Source: Entamoeba histolytica HM-1:IMSS
Lineage: Eukaryota; Evosea; Mastigamoebida; Endamoebidae
Direction of reading: 5' to 3'
NCBI RefSeq assembly: GCF_000208925.1
Contig: NW_001914860.1
Location: 63,612-127,611 of the forward strand
DNA: 64,000 bases
Shown here piece after piece: positions 32,482-41,800 of this stretch. A program made the translations under genes and the position numbers. The notes below the pieces were generated by a model, which ran no database searches, had not been told where the DNA came from, and saw nothing but the letters and a program-made list of their open reading frames with translations. Numbering within the stretch: position 1 is the stretch's first letter; each line of letters begins with the position of its first letter.

Positions 32482-33141
32482 TTAACAACAATTAGAATGT
32501 TTAGTGGAATTCAAAGAAGGTGAAGTTATTATGTCAATTGTTTCTGGCTCAGCTAATTTTTCTATTGGTTGAATTACCATCCTTAAATAACAATTAATTA
32601 GAGTATCGAATAATAATGAAATATTTTCATTTGTTTTAGCTGATACTTTCAAATAAATAGAGTCAGGATAAGAAGACTTAACTAATTCATCAGTTACTTT
32701 CATTTCTAAATCACACTTGTTTCCAACAAGAATAACAAGTTGATAAGCCTCTTCTTGTGATATTTCATTATACCAAAATTGAACTTTTTTGAAAGAACTT
32801 TCATTGTTAATATCAAAAACAATAAACGCAGCATCTGCATTTCGATAATAAGACTTAGCAATACTCTGGAATCGTTCTTGACCAGCTAATCAATAAGCAC
32901 TAATTATTTGTTTAATAAATCCAATTTAAATAAACAAACCAGTATCCCATATTTGAAGTCTTATTAATTCATTATCTCTTTTTATTTCTTTAAACTTAAA
33001 ATCAACTCCAACTGATGACAAATAAATATCCTCAAACATGTTATCAACATATCGTTGAGTAATTGATGTTTTACCAACACTTGACTCCCCTAACAACAAC
33101 ACTTTAATATTCCTGTGTTTTTGTTTTTCATCAACATTCAT
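32482..33141 (-). CDS. Rab-family small GTPase (spliced)
   Basis: Exon 1 is 33141-32940 and exon 2 is 32885-32482, with a 54-bp intron at 32939-32886 (GTTTGT...TTAG, phase 1). Splicing restores the switch II motif WDTAGQERF, which is broken in the unspliced frame. The 201-aa product has P-loop GESSVGKTS, an effector loop ending SSVGVDFKFK, WDTAGQERF, NKCD (VGNKCDLE) and ETSAK-like VSAKTNEN. It ends in ...SNCC, a double-cysteine geranylgeranylation site. Rabs recruit effectors to vesicles. I cannot assign a subclass; Entamoeba has very many divergent Rabs. The ATG at 33141 is chosen because upstream codons run into a poly-Lys stretch and then the SINE. Confidence 0.93.
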
Positions 33142-33212
33142 TGTAATATTTTCATTATTTATAGTTTTTTCTCTATTTTTCTTTTCTTTTTTTTTTAATT
33201 TTTTTTTGATAA

Positions 33213-33760
33213 GATCGAAGGTGGCACGTCTGAAACACCACACATAAACCCTAGTACAAATTCATTCTTCGACTCTCCCAGTTATTATCTGGTTATGACG
33301 GTGCCTTTGAATTAGGAATGTATTAGGGAATGCTGCAAAGGGTGCAGCAAGAGAATACAGTAGAATATTACATGGATGTAATATAAGAATCTACTGAAGT
33401 GTGGGTATGACTAAAAGAAGATTAGTCAAAGTAAGACTAAAAAGAAAATTAGTCAAAGTAATACAGTAGTAATAAAATGATTCCTTCTCCCATTCATAAA
33501 ATAAGAAAAATGAAATTACTTAAAATTAAGGCAGAAAACAAACAAAGGCTTAAAAAGAAGAATTAAGCAGAAGAAGTTTGAAAAACCTTAATAAGAAGAA
33601 ATAAAACAAAGAAGTGCTTTCCTCATTTTGCAAGAAAAACATAAAGAATAGGTTTAACAAAGAGATTACTCTTTTTTAATAAGCTCAGGGATGGGATTAG
33701 TCTCCCCTGAGCTAGGAAGAATAGATGAAAATTCTATTAATACTTAATTAATTACTTTTT
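33213..33760 (+). mobile_element. SINE of the EhSINE1 type (plus strand)
   Basis: About 550 bp. The 5' end (GATCGAAGGTGGCACGTCTG...) matches the 5' end of the element at 4848 on the opposite strand over about 95 bp, including GGCACGTC, CACCACAC and TCCCAGTTAT. Two 26-27-bp internal tandem repeats follow, as in Entamoeba SINE1 elements. The 3' part contains CTCCCCTGAGCTAGGAAGA. The flanks share only TTTTTGATAA (33203-33212 and 33774-33783), a possible eroded target-site duplication, so the 3' end is uncertain by about 25 bp. The element lies 72 bp upstream of the Rab start codon, head to head with it. Confidence 0.85.
33409..33461. repeat. 26/27-bp tandem repeat inside SINE
   Basis: Two units, 33409-33434 and 33435-33461, each read GACTAAAA(A)GAA.ATTAGTCAAAGTAA. 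Copy number of this repeat is the polymorphic part of Entamoeba SINE1 elements. Confidence 0.9.
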
Positions 33761-34897
33761 CTTCTTTATTTAGTTTTTGATAATACTTTTGTTCAAATGA
33801 TTCTTATTTATTTTTTTTTGTTAAGAAAATAGAAATTACTTATTAAAAGTTTGATTAATTCAATAATAATTGAATTTAAATAAAACAAATAATAAAAATA
33901 GAACTCTTTATTAAGAATAGATAATTCTTTAAACCTTCCTCTCTTCTTCTTAAAGTTGTTATAAATATTCTAATTTTTACTTTTTTCAATGTTTGTGTTT
34001 TTCTTAGTGCTATAACTTTTTATAATATTGTATTTAACCTTTTTAATTTATCAGAATTAAACAAAGTTTATTCTCTGACAAAAATAATTCACCAAAATTA
34101 ATCTTTCAGAAAAATACAAAGAACATATATTGATTTTTATTCTTTCTATTTTAAATAAAATAGTCTTGAATCTATTCTTTGATTTTTTTTCTTCTTTTAA
34201 GTTACATAACTCTGTTTAGATTTATTTTTTTGAATATACAAACATGTATTATTCAACACAGAAAAAAAAAGAATATTAGCACTTTATTTTCTATCTCTCA
34301 AACTTTTAGATAAAATTATGTTAAACATTACTTTTTTTTAATATCCATAAAGAAAATGTAATAAAATAAACAGATAAGTTGGTTTAAATAGTAAAAGTTA
34401 TGAACATTATAAATTAGCCAGGATATAACTCAAAATATCATATAAATCGCAAAATAAGAATAAAAACAAAAAACCATTTATGTTAACTCATTAAAAAAGT
34501 ACTATTTGCTTATTTGTTACTTTTTTAGTTCAAATCTTCTTATGATATCCAATTCTATTTGAACATAAGACAAAACAATTAAGAGTTTACAGTAATAATT
34601 TCAAATAATCTTTCTTTTTAAAAATTAATTCTTTTTGTATTTTATGGACTTTCTTTCATTTAACAGAAATACATCAAAGAATTAAACCAGAATCAATTAC
34701 TTTTTTCTTCATAAAAACCTTAGAGAAAAGCAAATTAAATTTAAATAACTTAGGCATTTTAACCATAAAGGAATATATACATCAAATGAAATTGAAAAAA
34801 AAATTATTTTTGGTTGATATTGATTTGAAAAAAATGAAGAAGAAGTTGAAATAGGGTTTACTCAATACTAAAAAATTTTTTAAACCAAACCATACAA
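33761..34897. other. Intergenic spacer, no gene seen
   Basis: About 1.1 kb of AT-rich DNA, T-rich in the first half. I find no gene on either strand. Confidence 0.6.
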
Positions 34898-35506
34898 ATG
34901 ACATTCATTGATCTTGATGCTTCAGAAGAAAATCATTACCATCTATCATATATTCCAAGTACTAAGTCACAACTAGAACAAGAGTTTGGTAATAAGAAGG
35001 ATATGATTAGTGTGTATATTTTACGAGATAAAGAAAAAACTCAAATTCAAATATCCAAAAAGGCAACGATATTGGAATTAAAAGAAAAGTATTTAAAAAG
35101 TGCAGCTCCAGCACTAACACTTAAATTTATGGGAATGTTATTAAATAATGACAAAACACTACCAGATTATACTATTGGAGATCAAGACTGTCTTGACGCT
35201 ACTCTTGATAGATCTTCAATTGATTCTTCACAATACATCAAATTGAAATTAAGATTTGAAAATGAAATTCACTTATTTAAAATTAGCCCTGTTTGTTTTG
35301 TTTAAATATGAATAAAAATATGAAATATTTATATTTTTTAGATTGATAAATTAGAAAAATTATTTGAAAAATACGCTAATAAAATTAATAAACCAATGGA
35401 CCGTCTTAAATTTATCTTTGACGGATATATTCTTTCACCAAATGACTCTTGTCAAAGCTTGGAATTAGAAAATAACTTTATTATTGACGTCCAAGAAATT
35501 CATTAA
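34898..35506 (+). CDS. Rad60/Esc2/NIP45-like protein with two SUMO-like domains (spliced)
   Basis: Exon 1 is 34898-35290 and exon 2 is 35342-35506, with a 51-bp GTTTGT...TTAG intron at 35291-35341 (phase 0). The product is 185 aa. SLD1 spans about 36-112 (MISVYILRDKEKTQIQISKKATILELKEKY...). SLD2 spans about 118-185 (YIKLKLRFENEIHLFKISPI...LKFIFDGYILSPNDSC) and is completed only after splicing. The repeated pattern of a beta strand, a helix and LKF.F.G..L matches Rad60-SLD domains. Rad60-type proteins link the SUMO pathway to the Smc5/6 complex in DNA repair. The N-terminal disordered region with SUMO-interacting motifs usual in the family is missing or very short. Confidence 0.75.
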
Positions 35507-35689
35507 CTGTTATTGACTGTTTCTTTTTGCAATTCTTATGTGATTTACTATTTTATTTTTAAAAGCCATATTAGTTTTTTAAATTATTCAAACCATACAC
35601 CCTTTTCCAATTCAGAGTAAAACAAATTTTAATGCCATGGCTATTGGATAAAACTCTTGAGTTTTGTAAAGTAAAGCAAACAAGACATA

Positions 35690-36178
35690 GAAATCTAATG
35701 TCATACAATAAAAAAGAATGAATATCAATAGCAATAAATGGCATAACAATTATAATAATAATGGTGAATGAAATACCAAGGAAAAAATGAATTAGAAAAA
35801 GAAAGACGCAAAGAAAAACAAGTAAGAAACAGGGTAAATACAATAATAATAAAGATTACACCCATAACAAATATAAACGAATAACAATAAATGATATACA
35901 AAGAAGAATAAAAAGAATAAGAAGTGAATGAAATAAAGGAGAGTATGAAGAAATACTCAAAAAGTATGAAGATAAAAGGAAAAGATGGTATGATATTCTT
36001 CAAGAAATATATTCAATCAAAAAGAAAAAGATAATTGAAAGAATCAAAGAAGAGTTTAAAGAAAAAACGAAAGATATTGAAGAAAAGACATTAAAACAAA
36101 TGACGAAGTAATTAAAAACAAAATCCAATTAAAGAAATGAAAGAAAGGTGTAAAAATGAAAGAATAATAAATAACAAA
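35690..36178 (+). mobile_element. Old LINE copy, 5' part (ORF1 N-terminal region), interrupted
   Basis: The plus strand here translates, with several stops and frameshifts, to an Asn-rich then Lys/Arg/Glu-rich sequence (for example ITINDIQRRIKRIRSE, EYEEILKKYEDKRKRWYDIL). It resembles the N-terminal part of the minus-strand LINE's ORF1 (NNIQRRYKQYRNKKQ...EYWKRLFEEE). The segment ends exactly at the 24-bp duplication and resumes at 40,699. The left limit is approximate. Confidence 0.6.
36155..36178. repeat. Target-site duplication of the younger LINE, left copy (24 bp)
   Basis: Perfectly identical to 40,699-40,722 (contains GAAAGAATAATAAATAAC). It marks the 3' boundary of the minus-strand LINE. 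Confidence 0.95.
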
Positions 36179-36184
36179 AAAAGG

Positions 36185-38850
36185 TCAATTAATAGATATA
36201 TCCTCAATTGGATTTTCTTCATACTGAGAAGTGATTATTTCAGTTTCTTCAATATGCTCTATTGGTGTAATAGAGTTCATTTCTGACATACTCGCATTAG
36301 ATTGTTCTTCTTCTAATGTGCTGCCAGAATTGAATGTGTAAAACATCAAATCTTTCATATTTTTTATTATTATTGTTCGTAGGATTTTGGGGAAGTGTAA
36401 TTGTAATTTTAGTGTTTTTAATCTTCTTACAGACTCTTTGTGTATTAATCCATTTATTGATAATATTACAGGTATTATTTCTACATATATTAATTCTCTA
36501 TTGTTTCTTATTTTCTCTTGTAATTCTTTGTACTTATTTATTTTATGAATATAATTTAATTCTAAATTATTATCTTGACATATAACAACATCTATAATAT
36601 ATCCTTTCTTTTCTGTAATATTTTGATATTATATATCTGGTCTTCTAGCATGGAATGAATTGTCACTAACCAATAAATCTTTATTGTAAGTTATAACCAT
36701 TTCATCATTATTAATACATTTTGGAGTATTATTAAAATCAATTGCATCAAATTCATTAAAATGTGTAATTAATAAATGTTTAAATATTTGTTTACAAACA
36801 TAATCATGTTTTAATATTTGATTCTTTTTCATTACATCATAACAATATATGACTAATAGATGCAATTGTGTTATGACAATGTTTACAATATTTTAAAACA
36901 TCATTTTGGAGTAATTTTGATTTAATACTTCCTGTCATAGTTACTCCTTCTTGCATCTTTACTACTTGGAGGAATGCATTTCTTTTTATATTTAATGACC
37001 TCCAAGTGGCTACTGTTAATTTCTTATCATTGAAAGTGCCATTTGCACATCTTATATATTCACCACATTTCTTTTCTTTCCATTCATTTAAATATCTATC
37101 ATTTAATTCATTATTTACAAATTCAAATACTTCCTTTACATTGTGCTTTCTTTCATTTAATTCTATTATATTCATTAATTCATTAAAATTAATCTTCTTA
37201 CCAAATACTTTCTCCATTCTTTTAATTATTCAATTTGGATTTTCTTTTATTGTTTCTATCATTTCTCCTATTACTGTGTTTGATCTCCACTTATATTTTA
37301 AATATATTCTTATTAATTCTTTACCACATTCATCTCTTGCTGACATTAATCCTAATCCCAATTCATTTATTTTAACATATAATCTACTTTTTGGGATATT
37401 TCTACTATATAATTGGAGTTGCATTAATGATTTTCTTATTTGTTTATCTATCTTCTCTAATTCTCCTAGTTTCCATGGGACAATACAAAATCCATATCTT
37501 AATTTGGAGATTATATCACTATTAATATTTCTTATTGTATTGAGGCTGCTATATTTCATAGTGTTTAATGATGATAAAATAGAAGATACATCATTTAATA
37601 TTCTTGTACAATATTTATTAATATTTACTTTATCTCCTATTTCAATACCAAGATATTTATAAGGATTATCATTAGTTACTCTTGGTAGTTCAGCTAATTC
37701 ACCATTTATTTGACTATTAATATTAGTCATTATCCCACTCTTTTCTACATTAATTTTTAATCCTATTGCATTAAATATTTCTTTAGTTAATTTGTGTGCT
37801 TTTTCCATTTCATCGAGGCTGTTAGTCATTATCTTTAAATCATCCATATATAATATGTGGTTTAACTTGACTTGTTTTTCTTCTTCATTCATTTTAATAT
37901 TTAATTTGTTTATTTGTTTATCTAATTGTTTAGATAGTATGTCAATAGATAATACAAATAAAAGTGGAGATAGGCTGTCACCTTGTATTATTCATCTTTC
38001 TACATTAATAATACTATCACTTTCTTGATTATAATATAAATTAAGACATGTATTATTTAATATATATAATATACTATTAATTACTACAAGTGGGATATTA
38101 AAATATATTAAGCATTGTTTAATCCATTGATGGTTAATACTATCATATGCTTTGGAGATGTCATAATATGTTTCTACCCACTTCCATTTATTCTTATTAA
38201 TAATTGAATGGTTATAGTGTTGTATAATAATCCTTCTTTTGATGCGTATGTGTATTTCTTACATCCAATTTGATTTAATGATAATTGTTTTTCAATTGGA
38301 TTTAGCATCAGCTGGCTTTCTATTTTCATCTTTAATATTGATGTATACACTTTTAACAGACAATTTAAACAAGTTATTTGTCTGTAATTCTGTGGGTCTA
38401 ATTTATCTCATTTCTTATATATTAATATTGTCCTTCCTTGAATAAAGTGAGGAGATATTTCATTAGGATTGTTTAACCATTCATTAAATAATTTTAATAA
38501 ATATTTCATTGGTTGTTCTAAATATTTAATCCAAAATCCTTGTATTTTATCAACTCCCGGTGCCTTCCAGTTAGCAGTAAATTTAAGAGCACAATCCAGT
38601 TCATTTGGAGTGATTATAGACATTCTATTATTAATTCTATTATTAATTAATATTTCATATAAATTAATATTCAGGAAATCTATATTAGTATTAGTTTCAT
38701 AGATTCATTTCCAGAAATTAATAGTGAGATATTATCTGGATATTCATCTTCTTTAGATTTATTTAGGTGTTGCCTTTTTCCATATTTCTTCATTTTATAT
38801 TTCCATCTTATTCTTTTCCAATTATTCTTTCTTGCTTCTATTTCTATTCT
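36185..38850 (-). pseudogene. LINE reverse transcriptase and restriction-like endonuclease, broken
   Basis: Fragments in different frames give a complete domain series. They are the RT entry motif (ANWKAPGVDKIQGFWIKYL, near 38,570), YYDISKAYDS (near 38,150), IIQGDSLSPLLF preceded by an in-frame TGA (near 37,990), the catalytic YMDD (near 37,850), thumb, zinc knuckle CKHCHN...H (near 36,870) and endonuclease motif RRPDI...IIDVV (near 36,650-36,590). Between P-D and the next catalytic D lie 14 residues, as in Entamoeba LINE endonucleases, but a TAA interrupts them. There are at least two frameshifts and several stops. It is not functional. Confidence 0.9.
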
Positions 38851-38859
38851 TTTCATCTT

Positions 38860-40689
38860 TCATAAGTATTTATAATAGTTTATTTGTTCATTTGTTTTTA
38901 CTTTAATATGATATATATCATATTTCTTAATATGTAATATTCTTTTTAATTTCATATATTGTTTATTATGGAGTAAATCTCTCAATCTACATATTTTTGA
39001 TTGTAATATTCTTTCTATACTTTTCTTTCCACTTCTTTCTTGTTTATTTTTATTAATGATGTTAATAGTGGAAGATACAGATTTAATATAATGATAATAA
39101 TCATCTAATGTATTTATTATTATTTCATTTTTATTAATAATATTAATTATTTGATGTATTTTCTTCTTATTGTAATAGTAGTTAATAAATTGTACATCTT
39201 CTTGTTCTTTCATTTCTTCTTCTTTAAATATTTTCATTACCTCCTCTTCTTCTATTTCTTCTTTCTTGTTCATTTTAGTTATTATTTCTTTTAATTCATT
39301 ATCTTTCCATTGATGTTTTATTATTTCTTCCTCCATTATTCTATTGATTTCTCTTTTAATTTCATTCTTTATTTTAAATGTCTTCTTTAATATTTCTTTA
39401 TATTCATTAATATCATTTACTTTAATTCCAAATTCATGTATTAATCTTTCTATTATTTCTTCTTTAAGTTGACATCTTAATTTTCTTTCAAATAATTTCA
39501 AAACAAAACATTTATAAAGTGTTAAAATTTCTTCTTTTCTATCTGTTTGCTTCCCCCGTTTTTTTTTTTGCTTATCTAATTCAAATGTGGTGATATTCTT
39601 ATGCTGAATATCAATTTCTTCAATGGATTTCTGCGTTAACTTTCTTTTTTTTTTTGGAAGATCATCTTCACTTGATGATATTTCATCAGCTACTACCACA
39701 TTGGGGGAGAGGTCATTCACAATTTGTGTTTCAGATGAGTCTGTTATATTGNNNNNNNNNNNNNNNNNNNNNNNNNNNNNNNNNNNNNNNNNNNNNNNNN
39801 NNNNNNNNNNNNNNNNNNNNNNNNNNNNNNNNNNNNNNNNNNNNNNNNNNNCTATTTCTTCTACTCTTTTTTTCTTTTTACTGTTCTCTTCTTCCTTTTC
39901 TACCAGCCTCTTCTTCTCTCCTTTAGTGATCTTCTTCTCCTCAGCAAGCCTCTTCTCCTCTTCTACCAGCCTCTTCTTCTCCTCAGCAAGCCTAGCTTCT
40001 ACTCTCGTAGAATCTTTATCATCGTCTTCTTCACTTTCAATACTCATTACATAGTTATTGTATATTCTATTGTCTTTAATCTCATTTGGGTTGTATTGAT
40101 TATTGTCTTCTTCCAGCGTCATACTAATAGTTTCTTCTTCCATTCTGATTGTTTTGGTTTTTTCTCGTGCAAGAAAATACCATCTTCTCCATATTGTTGA
40201 TGATGTATATTCTTTAATCTTGGTATTTTTAATTTCTTCTACTTCTTGTGGTGTAAGTATTTTAATTTCTTCTTCAAAGAGTCTTTTCCAATATTCTTGG
40301 TTTTGTATTTCAATCATTTCTTTTCTTTGATTTCTGTTTTGTTTCTTATTTCGATATTGTTTGTACCTTCTTTGTATGTTATTGTGGTATTTGTTTTTCT
40401 TATGATAGTATTGTTTATTTCTATTGAAGTTGTTATTATTATCAAAGTGTTTATGACGATGATTATGAATGAAGTGATGAGTGAAACGATTTGTATCAAC
40501 TATGTTGTGATAGTTATGGTTATAATTCTTATTGTAATGATTAGTGTGATTATTCATGTATCTCTGTCAATACAGATAATACCTATTTTCACTCATTCTT
40601 CTATCATTTATATTTCTTGGTTGATGTAAATTTCTTCTTCTTTGATTATTTGTTTTTATATATTTTTTGTGCTGTCTCCTGTAATGCAT
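38860..40689 (-). pseudogene. LINE ORF1 region, nucleic-acid-binding coiled-coil protein, with internal stop
   Basis: From the ATG at 40,689 the frame runs through an in-frame TGA at 40,569-40,567 to a TGA at 38,862-38,860. The N-terminal about 130 residues are Asn/His/Arg-rich. A Glu/Lys coiled coil follows, with near-repeats of the type RLVEEEKRLAEEKK (39,900-40,010), then the 100-base gap, an acidic SSEDD stretch and a basic helical region. The product would bind element RNA. After the TGA at 38,860 the same frame continues KMKRIEIEARKNNW. The older copy reads through this position without a stop, so the parent element probably had one continuous frame here. Confidence 0.8.
39752..39851. 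other. Assembly gap (100 N)
   Basis: Exactly 100 undetermined bases inside LINE ORF1, next to near-tandem coding repeats. The length is a conventional placeholder, so the true element length is unknown. Confidence 0.99.
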
Positions 40690-40698
40690 CTTTTTTCT

Positions 40699-40722
40699 AA
40701 TGAAAGAATAATAAATAACAAA
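40699..40722. repeat. Target-site duplication of the younger LINE, right copy (24 bp)
   Basis: Identical to 36,155-36,178. It marks the 5' boundary of the minus-strand LINE and the resumption of the older plus-strand LINE. Confidence 0.95.
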
Positions 40723-41800
40723 CAAAGTACAAAGAAAATACAAGAAGAAATACAACAGAAGGAAGAAATGGAATTTTAATTGAAGTGTTGTATTGTTTTG
40801 AACTAATTGGTTGAATAAGAAATTATATAAGAAATTAAGATGGGAAAAAATTGAAAGTATAATAAAAATGATAAACATCAATGTCAATAATGAAAAATGA
40901 ATATATTAAATATATTAAAATATCACATAAAATAAAAGAAAATACTAAACAATACATTAAAATGAAAGTAAATGATATAATGGAAGGAAGAGTAGAATGT
41001 GATTCAATAATAAAAAACATCATAATAAAGAATAACTCTACTGAAATTGATGAAGAATACATTAACACTCTCATCAATAAAATAAAAGAAATGAAAATAG
41101 AAAAATGTACAAACATTAATTACTACTTTCAAAGAAAAGAAGCTGACCGATTAATAATGGAAAATAATAATAGATAGGTATTTTCAGGAAGCACAATGGA
41201 TTATCTGCAAGATGATATGAATATTTCAATGGTTATGCACCTCTATCTCCAAAATAAAATAATAGGAGATAAAAATGATGAAATAAAAGAAATCCTAAAG
41301 AAAATAAATAGACTAGAAGATTTGGTCAAGGGAAGGAAATGGTACAGAATAAAGTGCATCATGAAATTAAAAGAAAATGATGAAGAAGGAATAAAAGTCA
41401 AAGCACTAGAAAGAATAAAATACCTAAAATATATGATGACAATGATTAAAGAAAGAATTAAATTTAATAAAAATGAAAGGGTCAGAATCAATACAAATAA
41501 AATCATGTTTGATTCTAACAAGAAAATTAGAATAAGGAAGAAACAAAGAATGAAATATACCCAAATAACGATATTACTTTAGAATATTGGAAATCGTTAT
41601 ATGAAACACAGGTGATATTAAATAAAGAGAATTGGAAAATAAAACAAAACACCATATTGAATGAAAGATATAGAAATTATGATAGTGTCATATTAACAAT
41701 AAATGAATTAAATTTAAGTATAATGAGAATAAGTAACTGGAAATATTCATTGACATAATATAAAAGTATAAAAGAAAAGATAAAGATAAAATATAAATAA
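40699..41800 (+). mobile_element. Old LINE copy, continuation (ORF1 middle to start of RT), plus strand
   Basis: Conceptual translation aligns with the minus-strand LINE in order. NEYIKYIKISHKIKENTKQYI aligns with NEYKEILKKTFKIKNEIKREI. NINYYFQRKEADRLI aligns with FINYYYNKKKIHQII. NRLEDLVKGRKWYRIK aligns with CRLRDLLHNKQYMKLK. EYWKSLYET aligns with FWK-IYET, and LTINELNLSIMRISNWK aligns with ITPNELDCALKFTANWK. The similarity stops just inside the RT domain near 41,800, so the copy is truncated at its 3' side. Stops and frameshifts are frequent. Two plus-strand frames (40,881-41,177 and 41,196-41,582) are pieces of it, not genes. Confidence 0.8.

Larger units (their letters stand above)
36179..40698 (-). 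mobile_element. Nearly full-length, inactivated non-LTR retrotransposon (EhLINE type)
   Basis: 4520 bp (including a 100-base gap) between the two copies of a perfect 24-bp target-site duplication. The first ATG (40,689) is only 10 bp inside the 5' end and the coding region stops at 36,185, so the element is almost all coding. The order on the minus strand is an Asn/His-rich N-terminus, a charged coiled coil, reverse transcriptase, a CCHC zinc knuckle and a PD-(D/E)XK restriction-like endonuclease. That is the R4-like layout of Entamoeba LINEs. Stops and frameshifts interrupt every domain, so it is dead. The 3' end abuts a T-run. Confidence 0.93.

Noticed and set aside
33213..33243. N-terminal extension of the Rab into the SINE (MWCFRRATFD...)
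   Set aside because: The codons are SINE and poly-A sequence; the ATG at 33141 begins normal Rab sequence.
40881..41582. Two plus-strand frames of 98 and 128 codons as possible genes
   Set aside because: Both align to the ORF1 region of the neighbouring LINE and are fragments of an old copy.
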